Numbered from the stretch's first letter, positions 1 to 9,011 are shown. The stretch is DNA of 64,000 nt from CANMIH01 sp049116335 (GCA_049116335.1 JAGDYZ010000012.1:310001-374000); one strand, 5' to 3'. Numbers and translations: made by a program. The notes: generated by a model from the letters alone, not told the origin.

Positions 1-303
1 CGGGTTCATCGCCCCCACCATCACCTTGCGGATACGGCTGTGCAGCGGTGGGTCATTGAACACCAGCGACGTGGTGTGGTGTTCAAACAAGGGCGAGCCG
101 TCGCCAAATTTCGGCGCAAAAACCGCCTTCTTATCCGAGATAAAGCGCGTCGCATCGCGGTACACCAAATCCAGATCGTCATAGCGTGACAGCAAAACCG
201 AACCATCTTGCTGGAGGCACACCGGCGCCTCCTCCAAAAGCTGCGCATAATGCGGATAGGGGTTGTCGTGAAACCCCTCGGGCAAGGCCTTGAGATCAAC
301 CAT
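1..303 (-). CDS. Cytochrome P450, N-terminal part only (cut by window edge)
   Basis: Only the first 101 codons are present; the heme-binding cysteine region lies outside the window. The visible part has the usual start of a soluble bacterial P450: a region with NPYPHYAQLLEEAPV near residues 14-28, a beta segment around DGSVLLSRYDDL, and FNDPPLHSRIRKVM near residues 81-94, which matches the conserved DPPxHxRxR stretch before helix C. It should be a monooxygenase; the substrate is unknown. The ATG overlaps the dctM stop by one base (TGATG), so it is the last visible gene of the unit 3-hydroxyacyl-CoA dehydrogenase-dctPQM-P450. That placement suggests it acts on what the TRAP system imports (inference). 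Confidence 0.85.
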   Translation of the reverse strand, partial: MVDLKALPEGFHDNPYPHYAQLLEEAPVCLQQDGSVLLSRYDDLDLVYRDATRFISDKKAVFAPKFGDGSPLFEHHTTSLVFNDPPLHSRIRKVMVGAMNP

Positions 304-1655
304 CAGTGGCCCATCGCCCCCATGGTTTTCGGCAAGTACAAAACCACCCAAGGCACCAGAACAATCAGGGCCAGACGGAAGATATCCGCGATCCAGAAAG
401 GCGTCACACCCTTGAAGATGGTCCCGGTCGAAACATCGCCTACCACACCTTTGAGAATGAACACGTTCAATCCAACCGGCGGTGTGATCAGTGAAATCTC
501 GGTCACCACAACAACCACAATGCCAAACCAGATCGGATCATAGCCAAGGCTTGTCACCAGCGGGAAAAAGATCGGCACGGTCAGCAACAGCATCGAGAGC
601 GATTCAAAGACACAGCCCAAAATGATGTAGATCCCGAGGATCATCAGTATGACCATAAAGGGTGGCACATCGTAGGCGGTGACCATGGCAATCAGCGCTT
701 CGGGCAGGCCCGCGAGGTTGACGAAGTTCGAAAAGATTTGCGCGCCGATCAAAACCGCAAACAGAGCGGCTGCGGTGAATGTGGTTTCTTTCAGAACCTC
801 ACCCATGTCCTTTAGACCCAGACCACCGCGCAACAGCGCAATCAGAAAGGCGCCCATGGCGCCCATACCTGCGGCCTCGGTCGGCGAAAAGGTCAGGTTC
901 AGCGGTTCGAAATCAAACGCGCCATAGAGACCGCCAATCACAAGGAAGAACAGCAACAACACAGCCCAGACCGAGCCCAGCGCCTTAAACCGGTCGCCCC
1001 AAGTCGCCCGTTCACCGGCCGGGCCCGACGATGGATCCCGCCAGACGGTCCAGCGCACGGCGAAGAGGTAGAACAAAATGCCCAGCGCACCGGGGATGAT
1101 CCCCGCCATGAACAGTTTGCCAATCGAGGTTTCGGTCAAAAGGCCATAGATCACCAAGATCACCGAGGGTGGGATCAGGATGCCCAGCGTACCACCGGCT
1201 GCAATCGACGCGGTCGAGAGCTGATCAGAATAGCCATAGCGGCGCATCTCAGGCATCGCGACCTTTGACATCGTCGCCGCAGTGGCAAGCGACGAGCCGC
1301 AGATTGCGGAGAACCCACCACAGGCCGCCACGGTTGCCATGGCGATGCCGCCGCGCATATGTCCAAGGAAAGCATTGGAAACGGCATAAAGCTCACGCGC
1401 CATGCCACCTTTGTTCACAAACAAACCCATCAGGATGAACAGCGGAACAACCGACAGCCCATAGTCCTGCGCCGTATCGGTGATCTGGCGCCCCACCATC
1501 GACATCGCGGCTTTCAGCCCACGCTCCGAAAACATCGAGCCGCCGCGCTCATAGGCAAATCCAAGGGTCCCAACCAACCCCATGGCAAACACAATTGGCA
1601 TCCGCATGAGCACAAGCACAAGCACAACGCCAAACCCAATCAGAGCAGCAGTCAT
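303..1655 (-). CDS. dctM: TRAP transporter large permease subunit (DctM family)
   Basis: A 450-residue, very hydrophobic protein with about 12 predicted membrane segments, the normal size for DctM. It carries typical family stretches such as GGFSAICGSSLATAATM (near residues 114-130) and GGTLGILIPPSVILV (near 154-168). DctM forms the sodium-driven translocation channel of tripartite ATP-independent periplasmic transporters, working with the small subunit DctQ and the periplasmic binder DctP. Its start overlaps the dctQ stop by four bases (ATGA), and its stop touches the P450 start, so translation is probably coupled. The substrate cannot be read from this subunit. Confidence 0.95.
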   Translation of the reverse strand: MTAALIGFGVVLVLVLMRMPIVFAMGLVGTLGFAYERGGSMFSERGLKAAMSMVGRQITDTAQDYGLSVVPLFILMGLFVNKGGMARELYAVSNAFLGHMRGGIAMATVAACGGFSAICGSSLATAATMSKVAMPEMRRYGYSDQLSTASIAAGGTLGILIPPSVILVIYGLLTETSIGKLFMAGIIPGALGILFYLFAVRWTVWRDPSSGPAGERATWGDRFKALGSVWAVLLLFFLVIGGLYGAFDFEPLNLTFSPTEAAGMGAMGAFLIALLRGGLGLKDMGEVLKETTFTAAALFAVLIGAQIFSNFVNLAGLPEALIAMVTAYDVPPFMVILMILGIYIILGCVFESLSMLLLTVPIFFPLVTSLGYDPIWFGIVVVVVTEISLITPPVGLNVFILKGVVGDVSTGTIFKGVTPFWIADIFRLALIVLVPWVVLYLPKTMGAMGH

Positions 1656-2155
1656 TCGTTTGTCTCCAACAGGTGGGGGGCAAAGAGGGTCATCAGGCCA
1701 ACAACAATCATTACAACCGCAGTCAGGCCCACGGATACGGCGATAAACCAGCCAACATAGAATTGCGGGATGTTGAGATATTCGGTGACATCCCCGTAGT
1801 CACGCCAGCGCTCGGCCAGAACCCAGACACGCTGGACCGGCAGATAGAGCAGCAAGCCGCTGATGATGTAGATCAGCCCGTCGCGCACGCGGCTCAGGCG
1901 CAGACGGTGGAAAATCGGATCGGTCAGATCGACCGCAATATGATGGGGTCCGGCGGACATGATCGGCAGCACCGAAAAGACCAGAATAGCCATCAAAATG
2001 CGGGTCAGCTCCGTGGCGGCCTCAATCGGTGCATTGAACACCGAGCGCAACACCACGTCGAAAAACGTCATAACCATCAGGGTGAACAGCGCCAGACTGG
2101 CCACCAGAATGGGCAGTTGTTTCAGGCGATGTATGGTCTGAATGAAAGCGTGCAT
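1652..2155 (-). CDS. dctQ: TRAP transporter small permease subunit (DctQ family)
   Basis: A 167-residue protein with four predicted membrane helices, as in the DctQ family, including a segment with FFDVVLRSVFNAPIE that matches the family's conserved FxxVxxRxxF-type helix. The ATG at 2155 was chosen over an upstream GTG at 2182 because GGGGAGGG sits just before it at a good distance. DctQ scaffolds the large subunit in the inner membrane. It overlaps dctM by four bases and follows dctP by 66 bases. Confidence 0.92.
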   Translation of the reverse strand: MHAFIQTIHRLKQLPILVASLALFTLMVMTFFDVVLRSVFNAPIEAATELTRILMAILVFSVLPIMSAGPHHIAVDLTDPIFHRLRLSRVRDGLIYIISGLLLYLPVQRVWVLAERWRDYGDVTEYLNIPQFYVGWFIAVSVGLTAVVMIVVGLMTLFAPHLLETNE

Positions 2156-2221
2156 GCCTGCCCTCCCCGGCAGCAAAGACACGGGGCCAAAGGTTCACCT
2201 CCGGCCCCGCGCAATAGGATC

Positions 2222-3244
2222 TTACTGAGCGGCCATTTCCGCTTTGATCATGTCATAGGCGGCCTGTGCATCCACACCGGCGCCATTGACCTCTTCCAGA
2301 ACCTTGGTGATCACGTCACCCGACAGCGCCTGGAACTTGGCAAGGTCGGCGTCGCTCGCCACGGTGATGGTGTTGCCTTCGGTGGCTTTGGTCAGCGCAA
2401 GGCTGTCCGCGTCGCCCCCATCCCAGATCGCACCGATGGCGCGGCTGGCGGGTTCACCAAACACTTCGTCTTCCAGTTTCTGGCGCAGATCTTCGGGCAG
2501 ATCGGCAAAGGTATCTTCGTTCATGATGAACGCAAAGGACCCACGGTAGAAACCGCCCGGCATCTCGTAATAGTGCTGGGCCACTTCGGTCAGTTTGAAA
2601 CCTTTGCGGGCTTCGGTCGGCATCACAACCCCGTCCGCCGCTTTCGATGCGAGGGTTTCATATACTTTCGGAGCAGGCACCTGAATGCCGGTTGCGCCAA
2701 GGGCTGCGCCCATGTCGCCGCCAACACCACCGGGCACACGCAGTTTAAGACCAGAAACCTGATCAAGGCTTTCGATAGGCGACCCCGAGTGCAGCTGCGC
2801 CGGACCATGGGTGTGCAATGCAATCACTTTCACGCCGCGGTGTTCATTGGCTTTCGACAGGTATTTGTCGAAGGTGCGCCAGTAGGCCACCGATGCCGCC
2901 TCTGCATTGCCTTCATAGCCCGGCAGCTCGATCAGTTTGGTGGTGACAAAGCGACCGGCCTGATAGCCGTGGAAGATGATCGACATGTCGGCCGCGCCGT
3001 CCATGATCATATCCATCTGCGCGGGGGGCGGTGCGAGACCCAGTTTCAGCTCGGCGGTCACCTGACCATCGGTCGCCTCTTCGATCATCTCGATCATTTT
3101 GGGCCACATCTTGGCGTTGATGTTGTGGGTGGGCGGGGCCCAGCTTGAAATGGTCAGCGTGTAATCCGCTGCCTGCGCCGTCACCGCGCTTACCGCCAGT
3201 GCTGCACCGGCAAGCAAGGTCGAAAGTTTCGAGAATTTGGCCAT
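2222..3244 (-). CDS. dctP: TRAP transporter substrate-binding protein (DctP family)
   Basis: A 340-residue periplasmic binder. The first 25 residues form a clear signal peptide ending in VTAQA. The start at 3244 is fixed by AGGGAGG six bases upstream. The body has the DctP/TAXI-like layout, including LKLRVPGG near the middle, where the ligand carboxylate-binding arginine of DctP proteins lies. Most DctP proteins bind organic acids, so an aromatic or fatty acid is plausible given the neighbouring CoA-pathway genes (inference). It lies 30 bases downstream of the hydratase/dehydrogenase gene on the same strand, so it is probably in the same transcript. Confidence 0.93.
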   Translation of the reverse strand: MAKFSKLSTLLAGAALAVSAVTAQAADYTLTISSWAPPTHNINAKMWPKMIEMIEEATDGQVTAELKLGLAPPPAQMDMIMDGAADMSIIFHGYQAGRFVTTKLIELPGYEGNAEAASVAYWRTFDKYLSKANEHRGVKVIALHTHGPAQLHSGSPIESLDQVSGLKLRVPGGVGGDMGAALGATGIQVPAPKVYETLASKAADGVVMPTEARKGFKLTEVAQHYYEMPGGFYRGSFAFIMNEDTFADLPEDLRQKLEDEVFGEPASRAIGAIWDGGDADSLALTKATEGNTITVASDADLAKFQALSGDVITKVLEEVNGAGVDAQAAYDMIKAEMAAQ

Positions 3245-3274
3245 GAGGTCCTCCCTAAGCAAATACCAAATCGT

Positions 3275-5305
3275 TCAGTTGTCTTCAGCAGCCTTGGACA
3301 GCACCCAGGACTTGGGGCTCTCCTCAGCAACCTGTCTCATCGTGGCGCCCACGTGGTCCCACCCACGTTCGGCCGCGAGATGCATCACACCGCCACGGCG
3401 GCGCGGAAAGCCATAGCCGTGGATCTGGACCATATCGACGTCTTCGGCGCGTTCAGCGATGCCCTCTTCGACAATGCGCGCGCCTTCATTGGCCAGAACA
3501 GCCAGAATACAGGTCTGAATCTCTTCCATCGAAAAACTACGGCGGATGATGCCATGTTTGGCCGACCACGCAACAATCATCTCTTCGACTTCGGGATCCC
3601 GCTTGGGGGTCCGGTCACCCGCATCATAGCGATACCACCCGTTGCCCGCACGCTGGCCCAAACGGCCTGCCGCACAAAGGTCGTCAAACAGATCGAAATA
3701 GCGTTCCTCTTCGGGACGATCCGCCGCCTGTCGCTTGCGGTTGGCCCAGGCAATCTGCAACCCGGTCAGATCCTGCAGCTCACAAGGGCCCATGGGATAC
3801 CCCGCCGCACGCATCGCGGTGTCAACCTCATGCGGCAGCGCACCATCGGCCAGAAGATACTCCATTTCGCGCCGATAGGCCGCCAGCATACGGTTGCCAA
3901 TAAATCCGTCACAGATTCCCGACAGAACCGACACCTTGCGCAGCCGTTTGCCCAGCGCAAACCCGGTGGCCAGCACCTCGGCAGAGGTCGCAGGGGTTCT
4001 GACAATTTCCAACAGCTTCATAATATGCGCCGGGCTGAAGAAATGCAGGCCAACACAGCGCGCGGGATTGGATATCCCTTCAAAAATCAGCTCGGGATCC
4101 AGATAAGAGGTATTGGTCGCCAAAATCGCATCCGGGCCCAGCGCCACGTCGAGCTGGGCAAAAACCGCGCGCTTGGCGTCGAGATCTTCGAACACCGCCT
4201 CAATCGCCAGATCAACCTTCGCCGCGTCGGCGTAATCTGCGGTGGCGGTGAACCGCGCCAGTGTTGCCTCCAGACCCGCCGCGTCCAGCTTGCCGCGCTT
4301 CAAGGCCCCCTGCCCCAGCGCCGCAACCCGACCTTCTGCCGCCTGCGCCTGCTTCGCATCGCGCTCGATCAGCACGACAGACAGACCTGCGTTCAGACAG
4401 GCCCATGCAATCCCTGCCCCCATCAAGCCACCGCCAACCACGGCAACATTGGACACCGCGCGGGCCTTGGCACCCGAGATGGCATCCGGACGCGCCACGG
4501 CACGCTCCGCAAAGAAGGCATAGCGCAGTGCGCGGCTTTCTTCGGACTGGCGCAAAGCCAAATGCAGCGCCCGTTCTTTTGGTTGACCTTTGGCAAAGGG
4601 CTCAATGGCCCAGCAAAGGGCCTTGAGGGTCTCCAAATGTGATTTTTGACCCTTGGATTTCGCCTGAAGGCTGGCTTTGGTTTCTTCCAAAATCTGCGCT
4701 TCAAACGGCGGCACATCGCGCTGCGAGACCGCTTTGGGTCGTTCGGGCAGATTGGTTACAAATTTGGTTGCGGCCGCCCGAACATCTTCGGCCACAACAT
4801 CCACACCCCCATAGCCAAGCATCGTGCTGGCCTCGATCATCTTGCCCCGGCACGCGAGATCAATGGCAGGCTCCATGCCCACCAGACGCGGCGCACGCTG
4901 AGTGCCGCCTGCGCCGGGGATCAAACCAACATTCACCTCGGGCAAACCAAAGCGCGTGCCCACCGCGGCGATCCGCCAGGCACAGCCCATGGCAATTTCG
5001 AAACCACCGCCCAGAACCGTGCCATGCATTGCCGCCACAAAGGGCGTTGAACTGTCTTCAAGGGCCTGAACAACATCTGGCAAATGCGGCTCTTCTGCGG
5101 GGCGATCAAACTCTGACATGTCACCACCGGCCACCCATGTCTTGCCTGCGCAGATCAAAACCGCCACCCGAGCGCCCTGCACCTGCTCAATCGCAGACAT
5201 CAACCCCGCACGCACGGCGGTCGAGGTGGCGTTGACCGGTGGGCTGTCAATCTCAACCCAGGCCACATCCCCGTCCATCCGGACCGAAACAGGTGTTGAA
5301 AGCAT
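3275..5305 (-). CDS. Bifunctional enoyl-CoA hydratase / 3-hydroxyacyl-CoA dehydrogenase (FadB/FadJ type)
   Basis: A 676-residue fusion. Residues 1-190 are a crotonase domain with the oxyanion-loop region HGTVLGGGFEIAMG (94-107) and candidate catalytic glutamates in GGFE and LPEV. Residues 286-460 are an NAD-binding domain with GGGLMGAG (291-298) and the 3-hydroxyacyl-CoA dehydrogenase stretch GLHFFSPAHIMKLLE; the rest is the helical C-terminal domain. In phenylacetate breakdown it could cover both the PaaF (2,3-dehydroadipyl-CoA hydratase) and PaaH (3-hydroxyadipyl-CoA dehydrogenase) steps, or side-chain beta-oxidation of longer phenylalkanoates. GGAGG lies before the ATG at 5305. It is divergent from paaG across a TetR-type operator and heads the unit containing the TRAP transporter and P450. 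Confidence 0.92.
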   Translation of the reverse strand: MLSTPVSVRMDGDVAWVEIDSPPVNATSTAVRAGLMSAIEQVQGARVAVLICAGKTWVAGGDMSEFDRPAEEPHLPDVVQALEDSSTPFVAAMHGTVLGGGFEIAMGCAWRIAAVGTRFGLPEVNVGLIPGAGGTQRAPRLVGMEPAIDLACRGKMIEASTMLGYGGVDVVAEDVRAAATKFVTNLPERPKAVSQRDVPPFEAQILEETKASLQAKSKGQKSHLETLKALCWAIEPFAKGQPKERALHLALRQSEESRALRYAFFAERAVARPDAISGAKARAVSNVAVVGGGLMGAGIAWACLNAGLSVVLIERDAKQAQAAEGRVAALGQGALKRGKLDAAGLEATLARFTATADYADAAKVDLAIEAVFEDLDAKRAVFAQLDVALGPDAILATNTSYLDPELIFEGISNPARCVGLHFFSPAHIMKLLEIVRTPATSAEVLATGFALGKRLRKVSVLSGICDGFIGNRMLAAYRREMEYLLADGALPHEVDTAMRAAGYPMGPCELQDLTGLQIAWANRKRQAADRPEEERYFDLFDDLCAAGRLGQRAGNGWYRYDAGDRTPKRDPEVEEMIVAWSAKHGIIRRSFSMEEIQTCILAVLANEGARIVEEGIAERAEDVDMVQIHGYGFPRRRGGVMHLAAERGWDHVGATMRQVAEESPKSWVLSKAAEDN

Positions 5306-5367
5306 AGCGCTGATCCTCCGATCTGGTGCAGCGATTCCGCATCGCAATATTCGTTGGATATTCATTG

Positions 5368-5381
5368 ACCAACCGGTCGGT
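5368..5381. promoter_or_regulatory. TetR-type palindromic operator, probable PaaR site, between divergent units
   Basis: ACCAACCGGTCGGT is a 14-base palindrome with one mismatched pair, placed in the 118-base gap between the leftward hydratase/dehydrogenase gene and rightward paaG. TetR regulators of aromatic and fatty-acid CoA pathways commonly bind ACCGACCGGTCGGT-like sites. A weak leftward promoter (TTGGTC, 17 bases, TATTGC) overlaps it. Assignment to the PaaR gene at 7966 is inference. Confidence 0.6.
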
Positions 5382-5423
5382 TTATGCAAACCTTTTTTTT
5401 GAATATGTTCGACGAGGCCGAAG

Positions 5424-6209
5424 ATGAGCGACACAATCCTTGTACAACCCCATGAAAATTGGGTGGAAATTACACTGAATCGGCCGGATCGGCTCAACAG
5501 CTTTAATGACGAAATGCATCGCGCGCTATTTTCCGCAATCGAAACAGCCCGTGACACTGGCGCCCGCACGATCCTGTTGACGGGTGCTGGTCGTGGGTTT
5601 TGCGCCGGACAGGATCTGGGCGACCGCGACCCGACCAAGATGACCGAAAAGCCTGACCTTTCGCGCACCGTGCGCGAATTCTACGGCCCGCTGGTCAAGC
5701 TGATCCGTAGCTTGAACTTCCCCGTTATCTGCGCCGTCAACGGTGTCGCGGCAGGTGCCGGGGCCAATGTGGCGCTCGCCTGCGATATGGTTCTGGCCGC
5801 CGAAGGCGCAAAGTTCATCCAGAGTTTCGCCAAAGTGGGGCTGATCCCGGACACCGGCGGGTCCTGGCATCTGCCTCACCTGCTGGGCGAAGCCCGCGCC
5901 AAAGGTCTGGCCCTGACGGCCCAGCCGCTGCCTGCCAAACAGGCCGAAGATTGGGGCCTGATCTGGAAGGCCATTCCCGATGATCAACTGATGGATGAGG
6001 CCCGCGCTCTGACCGAAAAGCTGGCCAATGGCCCGACCCTTGGGCTGGGCCTGACCAAACAGTGCATTCAAGGCGCCGCCACCGCCGGGTTTGACGACCA
6101 CCTCGAAACCGAAGCCGACGCGATGAAGATCTGCGGCGAAAGTGACGATTATGCCGAGGGCGTCTCGTCCTTTCTTGAAAAACGCGCGCCCCAGTTCAAA
6201 GGACATTGA
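5424..6209 (+). CDS. paaG: 2-(1,2-epoxy-1,2-dihydrophenyl)acetyl-CoA isomerase
   Basis: A 261-residue crotonase-family enzyme. It has the AGQDLGDRD substrate loop (61-69), the oxyanion loop GVAAGAGANVAL (107-118) and IPDTGGSWHLP (141-151), where PaaG proteins carry Asp rather than the hydratase Glu. PaaG converts the phenylacetyl-CoA epoxide into the seven-membered oxepin-CoA. It starts 42 bases after the operator with GAGG upstream of the ATG and is first in the run paaG-paaI-paaK-paaR, whose members are separated by only 2-15 bases. Confidence 0.93.
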   Translation: MSDTILVQPHENWVEITLNRPDRLNSFNDEMHRALFSAIETARDTGARTILLTGAGRGFCAGQDLGDRDPTKMTEKPDLSRTVREFYGPLVKLIRSLNFPVICAVNGVAAGAGANVALACDMVLAAEGAKFIQSFAKVGLIPDTGGSWHLPHLLGEARAKGLALTAQPLPAKQAEDWGLIWKAIPDDQLMDEARALTEKLANGPTLGLGLTKQCIQGAATAGFDDHLETEADAMKICGESDDYAEGVSSFLEKRAPQFKGH

Positions 6210-6211
6210 TC

Positions 6212-6637
6212 ATGACCCCGAAAGAACGCGCGGAAAAATCTGCGGCTGCTATGTGGTCCGGCGACGGTGCCTCGTCCTGGGTTGGCATGGAGCTGATCTC
6301 GGTCGACGAAGGCACCTCGGAAATGGGCCTGACAGTGGAAAAACATCACACCAACGGCCACGGCATGTGCCATGGCGGCATCACCTTCACCCTTGCCGAT
6401 AGTGCGTTTGCCTTTGCCTGCAACAGCCGCAATCAGGCCACCGTGGCCCAGCACAATTCCATCAGCTATCTCGCGCCTGCTATGATCGGCGACCGGCTAA
6501 CTGCCCGCGCGCATGAAGTTCATCTTCAGGGCCGCAGTGGCATCTATGACGTCAAAGTCACCAACCAAAACAACACCTTGATCGCCGAGTTCCGTGGGCA
6601 CTCGCGTTCGATCAAGGGCACCCTATTTGAAGAATAA
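6212..6637 (+). CDS. paaI: Hydroxyphenylacetyl-CoA thioesterase PaaI
   Basis: A 141-residue hotdog-fold thioesterase of the usual PaaI size. The signature HTNGHGMCHGGITFTLADSA (46-65) contains the HGG turn and the catalytic Asp63. PaaI releases CoA from dead-end or toxic ring-CoA intermediates of the phenylacetate pathway. The ATG at 6212 is preferred to an in-frame TTG at 6206 because AAAGGA lies eight bases upstream of it. It begins two bases after the paaG stop. Confidence 0.93.
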   Translation: MTPKERAEKSAAAMWSGDGASSWVGMELISVDEGTSEMGLTVEKHHTNGHGMCHGGITFTLADSAFAFACNSRNQATVAQHNSISYLAPAMIGDRLTARAHEVHLQGRSGIYDVKVTNQNNTLIAEFRGHSRSIKGTLFEE

Positions 6638-6652
6638 GGTCCGGAGGACGCC

Positions 6653-7963
6653 GTGAAAGATCTATCTCCCAATCCCGCTGATCTCGACCCGATCGAAACC
6701 GCTTCGGTCGACGAAATTCGCGGCCTTCAGCTCGATCGACTGAAATGGTCGGTGCGCCACGCCTATGACAATGTACCGATGTACAAAGAACGCTTTGACG
6801 CGGCTGGTGTGCATCCCGACGATCTCAAAGAGCTGAAGGATCTGGCCAAGTTCCCTTTCACCTACAAAAATGATCTGCGCGACAACTACCCCTTCGGGCT
6901 GTTTGCCGTTCCACGAAGCGAGATCATCCGCCTGCACGCCTCATCCGGCACCACCGGCAAACCCACGGTTGTGGGCTATACCAAGAATGACATCGACATG
7001 TGGGCCGACATGCTCGCGCGGTCGCTGCGGGCCTCGGGTCTGCGCAAAGGGGACATGGTGCACAATGCCTATGGCTACGGTCTCTTCACCGGGGGTCTTG
7101 GCGCGCATTACGGCATCGAACGCCTTGGCGCGACCGTGGTGCCAATGTCCGGCGGCCAAACCGAAAAGCAGGTTGGCCTGATCCAGGACTTCCAGCCCGA
7201 CGGCATCATGGTCACCCCCTCCTATATGCTCAACATCCTCGAGCAGTTCCACAAACAGGGCATCGACCCGCGCGACAGCTCGCTCAAGGTTGGCGTTTTT
7301 GGTGCCGAGCCCTGGACCGATGCGATGCGTCAGGAAATTCAGGCCGCCTTTGATATGCACGCGGTCGACATCTACGGGCTGTCGGAAATTCTTGGCCCCG
7401 GTGTGGCCAACGAATGTGTCGAAACCAAAGACGGGTTGCACATCTGGGAGGATCATTTCTATCCCGAGATCATCAATCCCGAAACGGGCGAGGTCTGCGA
7501 AGACGGCGAGATGGGCGAGCTGGTGTTCACCACCCTCACCAAAGAAGGCCTGCCGATGATCCGCTATCGCACCCGCGATCTGACCCGCCTGCTGCCCGGC
7601 ACCGCGCGTTCGATGCGTCGGATGGAGAAGATCACCGGCCGCAGCGACGACATGATCATCCTGCGCGGTGTCAATGTCTTCCCGACCCAGATCGAAGAGC
7701 AGGTTCTGGCCACCGGCGGCTTGGCCAATCACTTCCAGATCGAGCTGTATAAATCCGGCCGTATGGATGCGATGAAGGTCTTTGTGGAATCCCTGCCCGA
7801 CATGGCCGATGGCGCGTCCAAGGCCGCCGCCGAACGCATGCTTTCCAAACGCATCAAAGATATTGTAGGGATCTCCACCGATATCGAAGTGCGCGACCCC
7901 GGCGACGTTGAACGTTCGCAGGGCAAGGCCAAACGCGTCGTCGACAACCGTTCCAAGGAGTAA
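6653..7963 (+). CDS. paaK: Phenylacetate-CoA ligase
   Basis: A 436-residue adenylate-forming enzyme, the normal PaaK length. It shows the phosphate-binding loop SSGTTGKP (97-104), the DIYGLSE adenine-binding motif and the RTRDLTRLLPG segment before the mobile C-terminal domain, followed by the typical PaaK end ILRGVNVFPTQIEEQVL. It activates phenylacetate to phenylacetyl-CoA with ATP, the entry step of the pathway. The GTG start at 6653 follows GGAGG by five bases. It is co-directional with paaI and paaR. Confidence 0.95.
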   Translation: MKDLSPNPADLDPIETASVDEIRGLQLDRLKWSVRHAYDNVPMYKERFDAAGVHPDDLKELKDLAKFPFTYKNDLRDNYPFGLFAVPRSEIIRLHASSGTTGKPTVVGYTKNDIDMWADMLARSLRASGLRKGDMVHNAYGYGLFTGGLGAHYGIERLGATVVPMSGGQTEKQVGLIQDFQPDGIMVTPSYMLNILEQFHKQGIDPRDSSLKVGVFGAEPWTDAMRQEIQAAFDMHAVDIYGLSEILGPGVANECVETKDGLHIWEDHFYPEIINPETGEVCEDGEMGELVFTTLTKEGLPMIRYRTRDLTRLLPGTARSMRRMEKITGRSDDMIILRGVNVFPTQIEEQVLATGGLANHFQIELYKSGRMDAMKVFVESLPDMADGASKAAAERMLSKRIKDIVGISTDIEVRDPGDVERSQGKAKRVVDNRSKE

Positions 7964-7965
7964 CC

Positions 7966-8562
7966 GTGGCCCGCACCATCGCAAAAGACCACGACCAGAA
8001 ACGCAGTCACATCGTCAAGACCGCGGCCAAACTCTTTGCAGAAGAAGGGTTTGACCGCGCCTCGATGAACCAGGTCGCGCGCGCCTGCGGGATTTCAAAG
8101 GCGAATATCTATCACTACTACGATAGCAAAGACGCCATTCTGTTTGATCTGCTGGATGGATATCTGAGCGAGCTGCGCGATGATATCCTTTCGGTCGAGA
8201 CCGCAGGTTTGCCGCCTGAGGACCAGCTGCGCCAGACCGTGGCCCGCATCCTGCTCAGCTATCAGGGCGCGGACGACGAACATAAGGTCCAGCTTGAGGC
8301 CATGTCAGCCCTGCCCGAAGACCAGCAAAAACTGCTGCGCGGCTACCAGCGGGATATGGTCAACCGGCTCAGCGATATTCTAACGGCTCTCGCACCTGAA
8401 AAATTCGAGACCGACAAACCCAAACTCCGGGCGGCCACCATGTCGGTCTTCGCGATGCTCAACTGGTACTACATGTGGAACAGTGGCGCCGGCACACAGG
8501 CGCGTGAGGATTACGCCGAAATGGTGTCCAACCTCACGCTGTCCGGCCTGAACGGGCTCTAG
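7966..8562 (+). CDS. paaR: TetR-family regulator of phenylacetate genes (PaaR)
   Basis: A 198-residue TetR regulator with an N-terminal helix-turn-helix at about residues 33-52 (MNQVARACGISKANIYHYYD) and a helical ligand domain. It starts with GTG two bases after paaK; the AAGGAG ribosome site lies in the end of paaK. TetR-type PaaR proteins repress paa genes and are released by phenylacetyl-CoA. The two palindromes with CCRACC/GGTCGG half-sites at 5368 and 16010 are its likely targets (inference). Its end overlaps the convergent PACE gene by four bases. Confidence 0.88.
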   Translation: MARTIAKDHDQKRSHIVKTAAKLFAEEGFDRASMNQVARACGISKANIYHYYDSKDAILFDLLDGYLSELRDDILSVETAGLPPEDQLRQTVARILLSYQGADDEHKVQLEAMSALPEDQQKLLRGYQRDMVNRLSDILTALAPEKFETDKPKLRAATMSVFAMLNWYYMWNSGAGTQAREDYAEMVSNLTLSGLNGL

Positions 8563-8993
8563 GCCAAGGTTTCCTGCGCCAGGACTGGCGCGGGAAACAC
8601 CTTGTCATAGGCAAGATTGTACACATAGGCGTAGATCAGGAAAAACACGGCAAAGCCGATATCCAGGATCAAGGCCGCCCACAGGGTGATCTCCAGCCAC
8701 CAGGCCACAATAAAGATCCCCGCAACCAACAACCCGGCCTCAAACAGCACCGCATGCACCGCCCGCAAGCCAAACCCGCGCGGAGCCATATTGCGCGCCC
8801 GGCGATCCCAGAGATCAAACAGCCAATTGTAGATCAGGTTCCAGCACATCGCGAGAAGGCTCATCATGACGCCCAACGCGCCCAACTCTTTCATGCCATG
8901 GCCGGTGACCATCGGGCCAAACCCAACCACCAACATCAAAGCCAGCACTTCAAACAGCACCGTATGGCGCAGTCTATCTTTTAACGTCCGCAT
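8559..8993 (-). CDS. PACE-family multidrug/biocide efflux transporter
   Basis: A 144-residue protein with four predicted membrane helices made of two repeated two-helix units (bacterial transmembrane pair). Both repeats carry the family's hallmark: RHTVLFE in the first and RAVHAVLFE in the second, plus WNLIYNWLFD and the matching YNLAYDKVFP at the helix ends. PACE proteins (AceI type) export chlorhexidine, other biocides or polyamines using proton energy. ATG at 8993. A promoter TTGCAA, 17 bases, TAGATT lies upstream (9038-9066), bracketed by two palindromes probably bound by the divergent MarR protein. Transported compound unknown. Confidence 0.9.
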   Translation of the reverse strand: MRTLKDRLRHTVLFEVLALMLVVGFGPMVTGHGMKELGALGVMMSLLAMCWNLIYNWLFDLWDRRARNMAPRGFGLRAVHAVLFEAGLLVAGIFIVAWWLEITLWAALILDIGFAVFFLIYAYVYNLAYDKVFPAPVLAQETLA

Positions 8994-9011
8994 CCGTTCA
9001 CCTTTCGAATC

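Noticed and set aside
1673..3148. A 491-codon plus-strand frame opposite dctQ and dctP
   Set aside because: It is a shadow of the TRAP genes on the other strand and shows no recognisable domain.
5306..5668. N-terminal extension of the hydratase/dehydrogenase across the paaG start
   Set aside because: The extra sequence lacks crotonase similarity, overlaps paaG and ignores the good ribosome site before the ATG at 5305.
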